This document shows positions 48,201 through 59,914 of a DNA stretch of 64,000 nt, piece by piece. The notes under the pieces are model-generated. The model was not told the origin of the DNA, did not search any database, and saw only the letters and a program-made list of their open reading frames with translations. Source of the DNA: Armigeres subalbatus (taxonomy: Eukaryota; Arthropoda; Insecta; Diptera; Culicidae). Where the stretch lies: assembly GCF_024139115.2 (NCBI RefSeq), contig NC_085140.1:415970283-416034282 (forward strand), in the 5' to 3' direction. Positions within the stretch are counted from its first letter, which is position 1. Every line of letters starts with the position of its first letter. The translations under genes and the position numbers were made by a program.

Positions 48201-48853
48201 ATAACATTTCCCCAAAAATGACTTCAACGAAAATGATATTTCCCAAAAATGATTCTTACCGATACACATATTCCAGAATATGGCATTTCCCTGAAAATTA
48301 CATATCTCTGAATGAAGCAGGCCATTAACATAACACTATTTGGCTTGAGGTCATTCGACATGAAGGGCATTTGGAATAATTATGAACAGCATCAGAAAAA
48401 TCTTTCATAGAAAGCATGCATTTGCTGGGTATATAGCAATGATAATTGTTACCCTTCATCGGAATCATGGCTTGCCCAGTGAAAAGCAATGATTAATGTG
48501 TTTCCTTCTGAATGGTGGATGTGATTGCTTCTTTAAAAGTAGGCATTTGCCTGGAATAAGGCAATGGTGAGTGTGATCCCTTCTTTAAAAATGGGCGTTA
48601 GCCCGGGATGAAGCATCGGTGGATGTTTTTCCTTCTTTAGCAATTGACGTTTGCCCGGAATAAGCCTATTCAAACCAACGATCCCTTTTTCAAGATCAGT
48701 CAATGTTTCCATAAACCTTCTTTTAATCAAATAATGAAGTATCAATAAGTTAACAAAATTACTCTGTTGACCGATTGGTTTTATCTTTTCCTGATTGTAA
48801 AAAACTGAAAACCAAACTGGAAATTCCGAGCAAGGCCGGGTACATAAAGCTAG
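45244..48853 (+). mobile_element. Helitron-like element, 3.6 kb, repeat-bearing
   Basis: Starts TCCATATATAAAACTCAATG after an A and ends CATAAAGCTAG before a T, the same terminal logic as the short elements at 3627 and 62124. Just inside the 5' end is AACTTCTGAACCCATTGACC, comparable to the AACTCGAAAACGGCTGGA phrase of the short elements. Most of the interior is a ~152-bp tandem array, and about 48400-48680 holds a second, diverged ~65-bp repeat (CCCTTCTTTAAAAATGGGCG). No Rep/helicase coding region. Confidence 0.6.
45290..47990. repeat. ~152-bp tandem array inside the Helitron-like element
   Basis: About 17 units marked by CTCAGTGTACCTTTTGAACC, GCCGATTTCTACCAAATT, GGAACACACATTC and a G-rich block (GGGGGAGGGTGTGGGGGG). 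Most units are 146-152 bp, two are shortened by loss of GCCGATTTCTACCAAATTT (46970 and 47238). The first unit and the last three (about 47660-47990) are strongly diverged, while the centre is nearly uniform. Unit length is not a multiple of three in most cases, so the repeated ~66-85-codon frames are artefacts. Confidence 0.95.
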
Positions 48854-49120
48854 TTATTTATAAGAATAGAGGACACATTAAGTAATTGTTTGAAAGGACC
48901 TTATGAAGATAACTAAACTCAAAAATGTTTATTTACGAGACTTTTAGCCCTAGGCTGGCTGATATTATTGCTTAGTCCAGTTGAAAATAGGATTTGAAAG
49001 AAATAGAACCAATTCCGCATTTTTTTTTCTGCCGCACCCTGAAGATCACTGAAACGTCTATTCACGTTAACCAAAACATGTACTACCCCAAGGAACTACA
49101 AATATGTCCAAAGCCATAAG
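48854..49120. other. Unassigned
   Basis: AT-rich sequence between the Helitron-like element and a MITE; nothing recognised. Confidence 0.4.
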
Positions 49121-49283
49121 AGAAGATCCATTAATTACGTAATGCATAAATTGGCTATATTCAACATCTCCTCCCCCTTAGTCACACCTTTTGTATGAAC
49201 GATCTGAAAATTTTGTATGGATCGTCACACTTCAGGAAAACCCCCTCCCCGTTCTAAGCGTTACGTAATTTATGGATGTTCTT
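49121..49283. mobile_element. TTACGTAA MITE, copy 2
   Basis: AGAAGATCCATTAATTACGT AA at the left is inverted at the right as TTACGTAATTTATGGATGTTCTT, with a C-rich/GTCACAC interior, as in the copies at 32480 and 62716. Confidence 0.8.
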
Positions 49284-49474
49284 ATCAATAAATTCACGTT
49301 ACTGTAGATTGTAGCATGAGTTCCTTTTTTGGGGGCTATTCATTTTGGCCACAATCAGAAGCGTTCAGATCTCATTCATTTAACTCCGAGCACAATAAAG
49401 TTTTATCCGGTATGATCATTTTTTTCGGCCCTGGGGCGGTTTATCTCTTTACGGTATGATCATCTTTTAATGTG

Positions 49475-49703
49475 TTAAGGTCACTCCTGACGGAATCCAA
49501 GTTTCAAAGTGCTCGCGTTTTCGGGGGCACACCACTCGATACGGAAGCAACGCACAACTGTCATTTTTAATATTTCACGCATGCTGCGACGCAGCAAAGC
49601 TAAATCAACAAAAATGACAGATGTGCGACGCCTCCGTATCGAGTGGTGTGCTCACGAAAACGCGAGCACTTTGAAACTTGGATTCCGTCAGGAGTGACCT
49701 TAA
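49475..49703. mobile_element. TTAA-flanked palindromic MITE, complete
   Basis: A 221-bp element (49479-49699) with about 85-bp inverted arms, beginning GGTCACTCCTGACGGAATCC and ending with its inverse, bounded on both sides by TTAA. A TTAA duplication is typical of piggyBac-type transposition, though the tips lack the usual CCC, so the mobilising transposase is open. A half copy is at 42597. Confidence 0.9.
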
Positions 49704-49726
49704 CAGAGATTTCCCGCAAATTCATA

Positions 49727-50451
49727 TAGGGGGAGATCCCTCAGCGCTGGACACCTCCCAATACCAAACACTTCTGAAAACAACACTTGCAGAGATCCCT
49801 CCATCATCTTATATAGTACAAAAAAAGGTATTGAAAAGTCCTTTAACTGCATGGAAAATCAGATCCTCATGTCATAAACTTTTTACAAAATTTGAAATTG
49901 AACAAAAATGTCAAAAAAATTTCATGTTTCGCCTTATTTTAGAAGGTTTGAATCAACAATATTAAAATCAATCGAATGCATTTTGATTATGTCAAGATGG
50001 TCAACATTAGTCATATTTCAAATAGCAATCATGATTTGTTAGATATATAATGTAGCTATGGTGCAAAACCATATTTATGTATCCGGAAGCTGTCCCCCAG
50101 GGTGCGGACAGTGAGTTTTTCCATGTGATCAAATAGTCATTCTTTGCACCTGTTTTGTTAAACTTACTTCAATTCATTTGTTTTTTTCTTTCTGATGTAT
50201 CAGAAAACCACATAAAAAAGCAGAAACAAAATTTGAAGATATCATTAAAAATGAAGGGAATTTTGAGCAGGATATCAGCAGGATCATCAAAATACATCGC
50301 CCAAAAACGTGTTCAAATGATCAAATATAGTTTGTATGAATCATCAATGGTCATATTTTGTGTATATGGTATACAAGTAAGCATAATCCGGATGCTTAGA
50401 GAGTTTTTCGTTAAATGGCTTATGTGTCCGGCACTGGGGGATCTCCCCCTA
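49727..50451. mobile_element. TA-flanked 721-bp inverted-repeat element
   Basis: Begins GGGGGAGATCCCTCAGCGCT GGACA and ends with the imperfect inverse (TGTCCGGCACTGGGGGATCTCCCCC), each end next to TA. A TCCGGAAGCTGTCCCCCAGG segment at about 50082-50101 echoes the ends. Open frames at 49678-49965 and 50155-50460 have no domain. It lies 24 bp from the TTAA element. Confidence 0.75.
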
Positions 50452-52653
50452 AAGCTCTGACAAAAGCTTCTGCTAAATGACAGAAATTATGTTTACCCAA
50501 ATGGTAAAATAGTAGCTCCTTGAACTCGAATGGTGACCTTTGTTATCAGCTCAGTCGGCAAACAACATCTCGTACTTTGGCACTTTAGATAAAACTGAAA
50601 GCTTCTTTCAGCCTACAAACTTCCTCCGACTGCCATAAACCCCCAACTTCACTGTTCAAATCATCATCCTCTAGCCACAGGGAAAAGAGAAATCAGTGTT
50701 TAGGAAATCTCTATTGCCACCACTGAAATGACACAACAGCTGCTTGGTGGCATCCTGGACCAGCCAGCCGCGGCTCGGTATTGCTCAACTTTGGCCAGGC
50801 GGTCGTCTTCGTCAACATTCCGCTGCTTCACAACCGATCTCGCGATCGTCAAGAGACGAGCTGGAGGCAACGTTCGTTCGTTTAGACCCCAAAGGTGACG
50901 CGATAGAGCCAGGGAATGCCCATCTACCACGTGTTCCTCAATGACCAAACACTGAGTTGGGTGGAGGTGTGTCGGCAGTAGGACGCGCGGGGATATCTTT
51001 CCTCATAAAGACCCTCCGGTTCACGAGTTTGGCGGATCGCGATGCTCGCTGCTCCTAAAAAGTGCCGTCATCTTGGTCGTTAAGTATTTTCTGTTCATTT
51101 GCCTCCTTTTTGCGCGAGAGAGAGATAGAGTGAGGTGACCGACACAGCTCAGCTCGGTTTATGTGTAGCGCTCTGTCAAGAGGATGACGGTTTCCTCTTA
51201 TGAACTCGGGGCTCCTTCGTTGTTATCGCATCCGTACGGTCGTGATCATCTATCATGATTGCAATAATTTTCCGTCCGTTGGTTTTCTTATACCTTTCGC
51301 GCCGCGGCTGCTGACGACCCGCTGCCTATATGACAGAGCGGTTTGCTTGCGAAAAGGAAGCTGTGAGACAATATTCCGTTCAAATTGAAGAGTGCGGTAA
51401 CAGCGGAATCAGAAGTCAGCTGATGGTCAAAACAGATGACTGGCGGGAGTACCTTTTATGAAGTTCCTAGAAATGATGATGGCGTGGTCTATTCTTTGTA
51501 GTTGGTTCTAGTGATTTTGTGTCGTGCATCTATTTTTATTAAAGTGCTTGATAAATTCCTTTTATTGGTCGCACATTACTGAACTTCAGTATATTTTGAG
51601 GAAAGAAGATGGTTTTATCATTGAGGGTGAATAATGTTGAAATTCTAAATACTAAAAAAAATAAAAATATCCAAATAAAATGGACCGATCAAATATCCTA
51701 TGAAATTCTATTTCAAATAAAACAATTATGTATACCTTGTTTATACCATGGAATAACTTGATTACCGTTAGATCTGAAAAAAAAGATAAGAAAAGTATTG
51801 TGAAAATTGTTATCATTATATTAGATAAAATACCATCCCAAACAGAAACAAGATAAAAATGATTCGATATTATGCACAAAATAACACCTCTGTTGTACAA
51901 ACTTAAATTCAGATTTAATCGCTTCCCCAGACATAAAACTCGAGCCTCCATCTCTCGTAACCAACTATCGGCATCGTATAATATTTGAACTTTATCGCCC
52001 CTAAATTTGCATCATCTACCTTTACAAACCTACTAAAATCAATAAATTCCACTCATCGGCCGATGAAATCCCCTACAAAACCGTTACCACTGCTAAGCTG
52101 CCCTTTGGATGACGGCTTCGAGCTCGATTGCCCTCGGTCAAACCATAAAACTCGTAACTCCATCAAATAAAATCCATAATCGAATCTGCTTCGCAGGTCA
52201 ACGCAGGCACGCACCGAACGCGCACTTAAAATGTTGAACTTTTGGGAACTAATCTCTTCTAATCCGGCAATTATCGAACGCGGACCTTCTCGTCGGATCG
52301 AAAGGAACCTATCATAATAAAAATGGGCTCTCCCTTCATCGAGTTGTCGTCGATCGTTCCGCGCGGAACCCCAAAATAATCACGTCATCGAGCATTTTTT
52401 TTCTTCTCTGTTTACCTGAACGAAACGATCGACGCAATGTCGGAAAGGGAGAATCCGGATCGGATGGGATGAAGGAAATGTTCAATGAGTTAGGATGAGG
52501 ATAAAATGCGTACCGAGCACGAACGATATCGAATCTGGGAGACCACACAGATGATGACAATGGACCATTCAGTGTGAAGGGTGTATGATATTTCAAATGA
52601 AATTTGTGGATGAATGTAATAATTTTATTATTGTTGAAAAATATTAAGATCTT
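50452..52653. other. No supported gene
   Basis: Non-repetitive, moderately GC-rich at 50700-51400, with a GAGAGAGAGATAGAG run near 51115. No frame has a recognised domain. Could be a regulatory or first-exon region of a gene outside the window, but nothing proves it. Confidence 0.4.
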
Positions 52654-52790
52654 TTGGTGTAATGTCCTCACCTATCGTAAGACGAGTTTAGTACTGTTCC
52701 ATTAATTCCGCCGCGTTGTAATCTTTACAGATACGTATATCGACCTCAACTGTAAGGCCGTATTCTGTGTCTCATACTTGACTCGACTTA
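52654..52790. mobile_element. Family P fragment (left half)
   Basis: GTAAGACGAGTTTAGTACTG, then CAGATACGTATATCGACCTC and CTTGACTCGACTTA match one arm of the palindrome at 57597-57823. The second arm is absent. Confidence 0.75.
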
Positions 52791-54720
52791 TTATTATACT
52801 TATTGTATAAAAAACTGCGAAGAAGCACTGAAATAATCTTTTTGGTTAAACTGATGTGATTGTTTTTCCGCTTGTAACATCAGAGGAACATTTTCTGCTC
52901 TGAGCGAATTCCCTTATTTTTTTCTAATTTCAAAATCGAAATAATTCAAATATGTCATCCTGTCATTAAAACAGGGTCTGTTCGTCATTTCATCAGACGA
53001 TTGTTTAATAAGTTCAATTAACATATTTACACACATATCACACACCATTATCGATCATGATTGGTGGCCGCTTGTAATAAAGCGAGATCTCTACCGGTGT
53101 TTCCCAGCCAAATGACAATTCACTGCTGACGGGCCCGTTTAAAAAAATATCTGGGAGCAATGCAGACCCCGAACATGAAATTTATGTGCGGAAGAATCTG
53201 TTTTATGAGCTTACTTCCACACGTAATGATCGCAGTTTATTGAGAATTTATTCTCCGAAATATAGAAGCGAGAATTACGGACCGCGTCAGGTCTCAGCCC
53301 AGTCTTTGAGATAATTGATGTTCCGCGTTTAGGTTTGTCTCAATTTCCGCCCGGCTAATGATCGTTTCAGGCTTTCAAAATCCCCGAAAAATTTCAATAT
53401 AATATGATGTGAAATATAAACCCATAAGAATGGAGAGTGGAAACACCAAATCTTGAAAAATGACCCCTAGGAAGCTCGGTGAATGCACTTCCTCTCCCAC
53501 CACCTCCGTTGTACCCATCTACCGTTTCATGTTCTCAGAAAAGATCACCTTTGCCCGCAGTCATTTGCGTCGTTCGTGCCTAGAGACTCACGGTTGTACC
53601 GCATAGTCGCGGTTCCCATAGCTGCCAGTGCGCGGTGCGGCGTGATTTGTTCTGTGCCTGGTATCGGAAAACAAGCACAAGAATAGAACGAAAATAATTG
53701 CCCAAACAGCAGTCCCAAACGGCAAAAGCAAGAAGAGCCGCAATGATTAGTCAGCCGGGGAAGTAGAGGTATAATGCTATGGAAACCACCAAAGAAGCGG
53801 AAGGTCACCGAATCTTGATCTTTTTCTTTTGTTGCTGTTGTTGGTGGTGGCGGTGGTTCAGAGTTAGATCAACGCGAGAATGAGGCGTACGCGCTCTGGC
53901 AGATCATTTTGTAGCTGTTGTTTGTTGAAGCTTCTCGAAGCCACATGGCTCCGGAAGTGGGAATGGCTGGTATTTCAATTTTCAGCTCATTAAATTTGTA
54001 CCTTTACGCGGAATTTGGCACCACCACAACGTTCTTCACAGCAGCGCGAATGGGTATCTCCATGAACTCATGATTTCAGGATTGAAATGTCTATACGTAT
54101 ATAAATAGCACATAAAATAATCGCCATTTACTCACGAATGAAAGATTGAAGACATATTAGTTATTTCCATTTGATTTATTATTTCGTGACAATTACGATT
54201 CATAATTTACCTTAGCATGAACAATGTAAATCAATGTAAGCCTACATAAATTATTCTCATTTATAATTTATCAAATGGGGCAAGATGTAATAGCAAGGTA
54301 ACTACTACATTTTGATTTTCTCCCATTAAAATTCTTCTTCTTATTGGCATTACATTAACTGTGAAGTTTCTAAGTCGAGCTACCATTTTTGCATACGTAT
54401 ATCATGAGGCTAACACGGTGATATATTTATGTCCAAGGAAAATTTCCAACCCGAAAATATCCTAGTCCGAATCAAACCAAGCCACTTTCAGCATGGTCTT
54501 GCTTTGTAGTGCCGCATCTTACCGGATCAATTTATTCAATTTAAAGCAGAGAAAAGTGCTATGAGGATCAGAAGAATTTCGAACCTCTCCAAAGGTTCCT
54601 GGAAGGGCATCTAAGCATTCTAAACAAAATTAGCACCAACTCGCTGATCACAAACAATGATGACTGGATTTAATTCATGTTTTGATGTAATTAATCTTGA
54701 CCGAAGTATATGGACAAATG
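52791..54720. other. No supported gene
   Basis: Largely non-repetitive. Opposed frames at 53483-53808 have no domain. A GTTGCTGTTGTTGGTGGTGG stretch at about 53830 is simple sequence. Confidence 0.4.
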
Positions 54721-54759
54721 GTGGAATGCTCTAATTTATGCTTACGTCGGAATCACTGG

Positions 54760-55035
54760 CATTCAAATATTTGCATTTTGTCTGATTTTGTCAAGCAGCA
54801 ATGGATGCTTTAAGATCAGCAATATGTCTGGGAATGTGTTCAGTCACTCCAAACCTTTGCCTATCGTAACAAAGTGAATCTGTATTGGGTTCTCAGTCCT
54901 TTTGGCATTGAAGGCAACGAACAAGCTGATATGCTGACAATACTTGGATCATCTCGACAATTTATAGGTCCCGAACCATTTTGTGGTGTATCTGCCTGTG
55001 CTGTTAGAATGGAACTCAAGTCTTGGGAACATTAA
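54760..55035 (+). pseudogene. RNase H fragment of a Jockey/I-group retrotransposon
   Basis: From 54829 the frame reads WECVQSLQTFAYRNKVNLYW then VLSPFGIEGNEQADMLT and RMELKSWEH before a stop. The GIEGNEQAD motif and its spacing from LYWV are typical of the RNase H domain at the end of R1/I/Loner-type non-LTR elements. The conserved histidine expected before GIEGNE is replaced (SPFG), and frame is lost on both sides, so this is a dead fragment. It is a different lineage from the RTE copies. Confidence 0.75.
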
Positions 55036-55559
55036 AAAATAGAGGACCTTTGGAAAACACCTGCGAGCAATAATGCGTCAACTTGACAAAGCTATATTAA
55101 ATGGGGCATATATCACAATAGATCTAACAAATGATTGCAGTGAAATACCCAATAAGGAAAACAAAAGTGTACGTAATGGCTATATGATCGCTACTAAAAC
55201 AAACATTTCGCTACTAAATTAAACAACGGAGACTCATAACGTTATTTGCACAATGCAGTTTCGCCCACTTGTCAGGCACTTACCCTTAACCGATTTGCTT
55301 GCAACAAGTTGCGTTCAGCAGGGAATTCTGTCTATTGGCATATTAACCACATCGAAAAATCGAAAGTTATGATCACAATTCCTTTTTTTTTACCAAAAAC
55401 GAGCATTAAGAAGTCTTGCCCACTTTTTGTGGCCTAAAATAAGAATTCTCCCTAAGAAATTGGAAATTTTCCAAAAAAACAATAAGAAATTACCAATAAA
55501 GAAATCAGAATAGAACAAGATGAGCCTAAGGCTGCAAATCACTTTAATAAACTAAACAG

Positions 55560-57452
55560 GATAGAAGCAATAAATGGATTGTAGCAACTATCGCGCAATC
55601 ACATTGCTGAACGCCGCCTACAAGGTACTCTCCCAAATTTGTTGCCGCCGACTAACACCAATTGCAAGAGAGTTGATGGGGCATTACCAGGCGGGATTTA
55701 TGGGTGAACGCTCTACCACAGACCAGGTGTTCGCCATACGTCAGGTATTGCAGAAATGCCGCAAGTACAACGTGCCCGCACATCATCTATTTATCGACGC
55801 ATATGATACAATCGATCGGGACCAGCTATGGCAGCTAATGCACGAAGACGTATTTCCGTATACAGTCAAACCTCCATGAGTCGATGTTCTATGACTCGAT
55901 ATCGACTCATGGAAGCAAATTATTCCATACTAAAACATATTTTCTGGGTTACTGTGATGGTCCCTCCAAAGAGCTTTCCAATGATTTTCTATTCTACATC
56001 TCGATATTTCTATGAGTCGATGGTCCCTTTAATATCGACTCATGGAGGTTTGACTGTAAACTGATACGGTTGATCAAGGCGACGATGGATCGGGTGATGT
56101 GCGTAGTTCGACTTTCAGAGGCATTCTCGAGTCCCTTCGTAACGTGCAGAAGGTTACGGCAAGGTGATGGTCTTCCGTGTCTGGTATTCAACATCGCTCT
56201 GGAGGAAGTAATACGAAGGGCAGGGATTGACACGAGTGGTACGATTTTCATGAAGTCCGTCCATTATGTGGTTTCGCCGACGACATTGATATCATGGCAC
56301 GTAACTTTGAGAGGATGGAGGACGCCTACATCAGACTGAAAAGCGAAGCTAAACGGATTGGACTAGTCATCAACACGTCGAAGACGAAGTACATGATAGG
56401 AAGAGGCTCGAGAGAGGTCAATGTAAGCCACCCACCACGAGTTTCTATCGGTGGTGACGAAATCGAGGTGGTTGAAGAATTCGTGTACTTGGACTCACTG
56501 GAGACCGCCGATAACGATACCAGCAGAGAAAATCGGAGACGCATCATGGCAGGAAATCGTACGTACTTTGGACTCCGCAAAACGCTCCGATCGAATAGAG
56601 TTCGCCGCCGTACCAAACTGACAATCTACAAAATGCTCATTACACCGGTAGTCCTCTACGGACATGAGACCTGGACGATGCTCGTGGAGGACCAACGCGC
56701 ACTGGGCAGTTTTCGAAAGGAAAATGCTGCGTACCATTTATGGTGGGGTGCAGATGGCGGACGGTACGTGGAGGAGGCGAATGAACCACGAGTTGCATCA
56801 GCTGTTGGGAGAACCATCCATCGTTCACATCGCGAAAATCGGACGACTGTGGTGGGCCGGGCACGTAGCCAGAATGTCGGATAGTAATCCGGTGAAAATG
56901 TATCTCGACAACGATCCGGCGGGTACAAGAAGGCGACGTGCACAGCGGGCAAGGTTTATCGATCAGGTGGAAGATGACTTGCGGACCCTCCGCAAACTGC
57001 GTGGTTGGCGAAGTGCAGCTATGGACCGAGCTCACAATGGCGGAAACCCGGACAAAACCTCAATTTTTTTCTCCAAAGCTGGAAATTGACTGCTTCAGTG
57101 CTAGAATGAGGACGCTGTTAATGCTTCAGACCTTAAGGCTTGCGCTACCAGAAGTACTCGAGTAGTATATGTTGGATAACAATTCTAACCTAAAACAACA
57201 ATAACAATTTTAACCTCAAAATGAATTTGGCGTCTCAAAACAATCCTTGGTGTAAGATTCGAGCAACATATTAGGTTTTGTCCGGCATTTGTATGGGGGC
57301 CCGCCAATGTGGAGCTGAATGGAGAAGACTTTTAGGTATTGCACAGGCCACTCCGGCCTTAGTCTGGTAATAAATACAAAGAAGCAATAAATAAATGAAA
57401 ATTTTCACTAATAATGCAAAATTTCATATAATAAATAAATAAATCAATATTA
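55560..57452 (+). pseudogene. RTE-type non-LTR retrotransposon, 3' part
   Basis: The copy begins in the reverse transcriptase (NYRAITLLNAAYKVLSQICC, QAGFMGERSTTDQVFAIRQV) and runs to the 3' end. RT motifs: LRQGDGLPCLVFNIALEE, and the catalytic FADDIDIM at 56273-56296. A C-terminal region follows, with ETWTMLVEDQRAL and LGEPSIVHIAKIGRLWWAGH up to a stop near 57087. The 3' UTR has GCCACTCCGGCCTTAGTCTG and a tail of short AATAAATA units, as RTE elements have. Frame changes near 56240-56270 and 56640-56720 and a MITE insertion at 55861 mean it is inactive. The 5' half, including the endonuclease, is missing. Confidence 0.88.
55861..56058. mobile_element. TA-flanked MITE in the RTE copy
   Basis: A 194-bp element (55863-56056) begins CAGTCAAACCTCCATGAGTC and ends with the inverse, with TA on each side. 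The CAG...CTG tips and the TA duplication fit a Tc1/mariner or pogo-type MITE. The related RTE copy on the minus strand at about 25110 reads through this point without an insertion, so it acts as an empty site. An inner inverted pair TCCATGAGTCGAT / ATCGACTCATGGA lies at 55873-55913. Confidence 0.92.
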
Positions 57453-57596
57453 ACAATAACCAATTTCCACAGTTTTTTTTTACTTAGAATTTAAAACTTT
57501 CCACAATACATATATCAATAAAGAGTAATATGTATACTTCCAATAAAAATGTTAAGAAAATTATTTTGAGCTTTTTAGTGGAATGTCTTCACTTGT

Positions 57597-57823
57597 CATA
57601 AGACGAGTTTGTACAATCCCATTGAATTCCACCACTTAAATTGTATCTTGACAGATACGTATTTCGACCTCAACAGTAAGGCCGTCTTCAGTGTCTCGTA
57701 CTCTCGTAAGTCGAGTCAAGTACGAGACACTGAAGACGCCTTTACTGTTGAGGTCGAAATACGTATCTGTCAAGATACAATTAAGTGGTGGAATTCAATG
57801 GGATTGTACAAACTCGTCTTATG
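57597..57823. mobile_element. Palindromic MITE (family P), complete
   Basis: A 227-bp palindrome: CATAAGACGAGTTTGTACAA at the left and the inverse at the right. The arms share AGTACGAGACACTGAAGACG and GAGGTCGAAATACGTATCTG, and meet around 57705-57715 with almost no loop. Longer than the copy at 829-1000, which lacks the GTACGAGACACTG segment. Confidence 0.92.
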
Positions 57824-57860
57824 AAAAATGTTAATTTTTTCATGGAAAATTCTTTTTTTT

Positions 57861-58252
57861 TGCCTTTCTCGTACAACAAAGTTGTACCGAAAGGCTATCA
57901 TTTCACTCCGAAAACGAACTTTTTATAGAAGCTTCGGAGACCCATAGTGTTATATATCATTCGGCACAGCTCGACGAGCTGAACAAATGTCTGTCTGTCC
58001 GTGTGTATGTATGTGTGTATGTGTGTGTATGTGTGTGCACAAAAGCTAAGAAAAACATTAGACAACTTTTCATATAATAATCCTTAACCGATTTTCTCGC
58101 AACAGGTTTCATTCGACAGGGGGCAAAAGCTAGTTGATCACTATTGAATTTTCAAACGATTGACCGTTGCGTTTAAAAGTTATAAAGAAAATGGTACATC
58201 GAAACATATTCACTATATAAGGTTGGTGTCTTGGCTAAATGCGAGAAAGGCA
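57861..58252. mobile_element. MITE with TGCCTTTCTCG ends
   Basis: TGCCTTTCTCGTAC at the left and GCGAGAAAGGCA at the right form the terminal inverted repeat of a 392-bp element. Inside are CGACGAGCTGAACAAATGTC and a (GT)n-rich stretch at about 57985-58035. No coding capacity. Confidence 0.7.
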
Positions 58253-58989
58253 GTATCACTACTCGGTGAATTAAGTTGGTTTTTATATCTAATTTTGATT
58301 TTTAAAAGTGCTATTGTCAGTGTGTAGCATTGGACAGGCCTATTATCATGATCAGGCCTAGCATTCATGTGTCAAATGACAGATCATGTCAGTCATCGCG
58401 AATATACACTAGTCCTGTTCACAATTTTCAAAAGTATTCCAGCTTCAAAGTGCCACCCCTCTATTTCAATGAGTATCTTGAATGCAGTCGTCTGACCAAT
58501 TTTCAGTCAAATCCATGGAGATTTAAATGTGCATCAAACGAGATTTGTGATTTTCAGACTTTTTCATAGAGATATCGTCTAAATGAATTAATTTTACTCC
58601 ACATAATAAAAGCAATAACTGTTAAAAGCTTCTTAAGACTATTACCTACCACTTTATCATTAATACTAGGATGTTTGCTTATTCTATGACTTTTTAGTAG
58701 ATTGAGCTGAAAAAATAGCATAAAAACCTGAAAAATAATTTTAGGTCCTTCGGGGGGTAGTATAAATTTTCAACATGTGCGCAATTCAATTTTCTTTCCG
58801 TTCATTTCTTTTGAGTGTTGCTGAAGTTCCGTCCATACATCACTTTATTCTGACAAATAATCTTCGGTAATGTAATAAGGCAGTTTTCATGAAATACTCA
58901 ACATTTGAATAGGGTAATCAATCAAGAGCATTCTCCCATGCTAAAATAAAGTTGACTATGATTTATGAGCAATATCGTCCAGTATGCTC
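58253..58989. other. No supported gene
   Basis: A 79-codon open frame at 58330-58569 shows no domain. The GGACAGGCCTATTATCATGA sequence at 58333-58352 recurs at 61856-61875. Confidence 0.45.
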
Positions 58990-59014
58990 AACCCACTGAT
59001 ATGGATCTAGAGTT

Positions 59015-59095
59015 CGCGGTTTTTGGGCTATGTGGTAGTGTCAGGGTCTGCAGATCAAGAGATCTACGGTTCAAGGCTCTGAGTATAGAAAGATA
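59015..59095 (+). mobile_element. tRNA-derived SINE head
   Basis: GGGCTATGTGGTAGTG followed by ACGGTTCAAGGCTC has the spacing and wording of pol III A and B boxes. Only the head is recognised. Confidence 0.45.
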
Positions 59096-59304
59096 ATTTT
59101 TTATCCGATATAAAAACCACTGTGATACATAAATTGCACTTTCGAGCATTGGAAACACTTATGGCGCTATGAAAAGTCGGTCAACTGTGATAAGAAGAAG
59201 AATAAAAGAGAAAACTATGAAAAAGAAGAATCGGTTTCGCATGCGTTGTCTCGGGGGGCGACAGAGTTCAATAAGGAGCGCTTGATTGGTGTAGCTGTTA
59301 CTTG

Positions 59305-59500
59305 CTCTGCGTTAGTGGGACGCCCGCAAGAAGAATAGTATTGTTGTGGATCGGAATGATCACAATTCTGCGTGGTGGGACACCCGCATTCAAGTGTTTT
59401 TTCCTCTGCGTTGGTGGGACGCTCGTAGGAAGAATAGAGTTATTGTGGATCGGAATAATCACAATTTTGCGTAGTGAGATGCCCGTATTCAAGTCCCAAG
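59305..59500. repeat. Tandem ~110-bp repeat with later satellite copy
   Basis: CTGCGTTAGTGGGACGCCCG ... AAGAAGAATAG...TTGTGGATCGGAATGATCAC is present twice in tandem, with a related half unit (TGCGTGGTGGGACACCCGCATTCAAGTG) between. A further diverged copy lies at 60178-60245 (CTGCGTTGGTGAGACGCCTG). Confidence 0.8.
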
Positions 59501-59914
59501 CAGCACGGGCAACATCTTTCAAATAGCTGTTTGTTCCTAATAAATTCCATTGATGACACTGGCAATACATCGAGTCACATTGAAGCCACTTTCTAGTTTC
59601 AATAACACACAATGTTTCATTTCCGTTTAACTGGCGTTGCAATATGCCACGCATCTGACTTCTTGGGTGATGTGGAATTCAGTGTGTTTCATATCAGAAA
59701 CAAAACAGATAAGTTGCAGTAATAATAACTCTTTGGTTCATTACTGTTACGACAATGTTTGTGATATGTTGCAGAACACTTTGAGCCTAGCAGAGCAAAA
59801 TTTTATGTTTGGCAGTCCCCTGCATGTTCCGTATAAGGTACAATGAAGTTACAAATAGGCTCCACCACTTACGCTGTGGCCCAAAAGAGTTCCAAATACG
59901 ACGCGTTGTGCATA

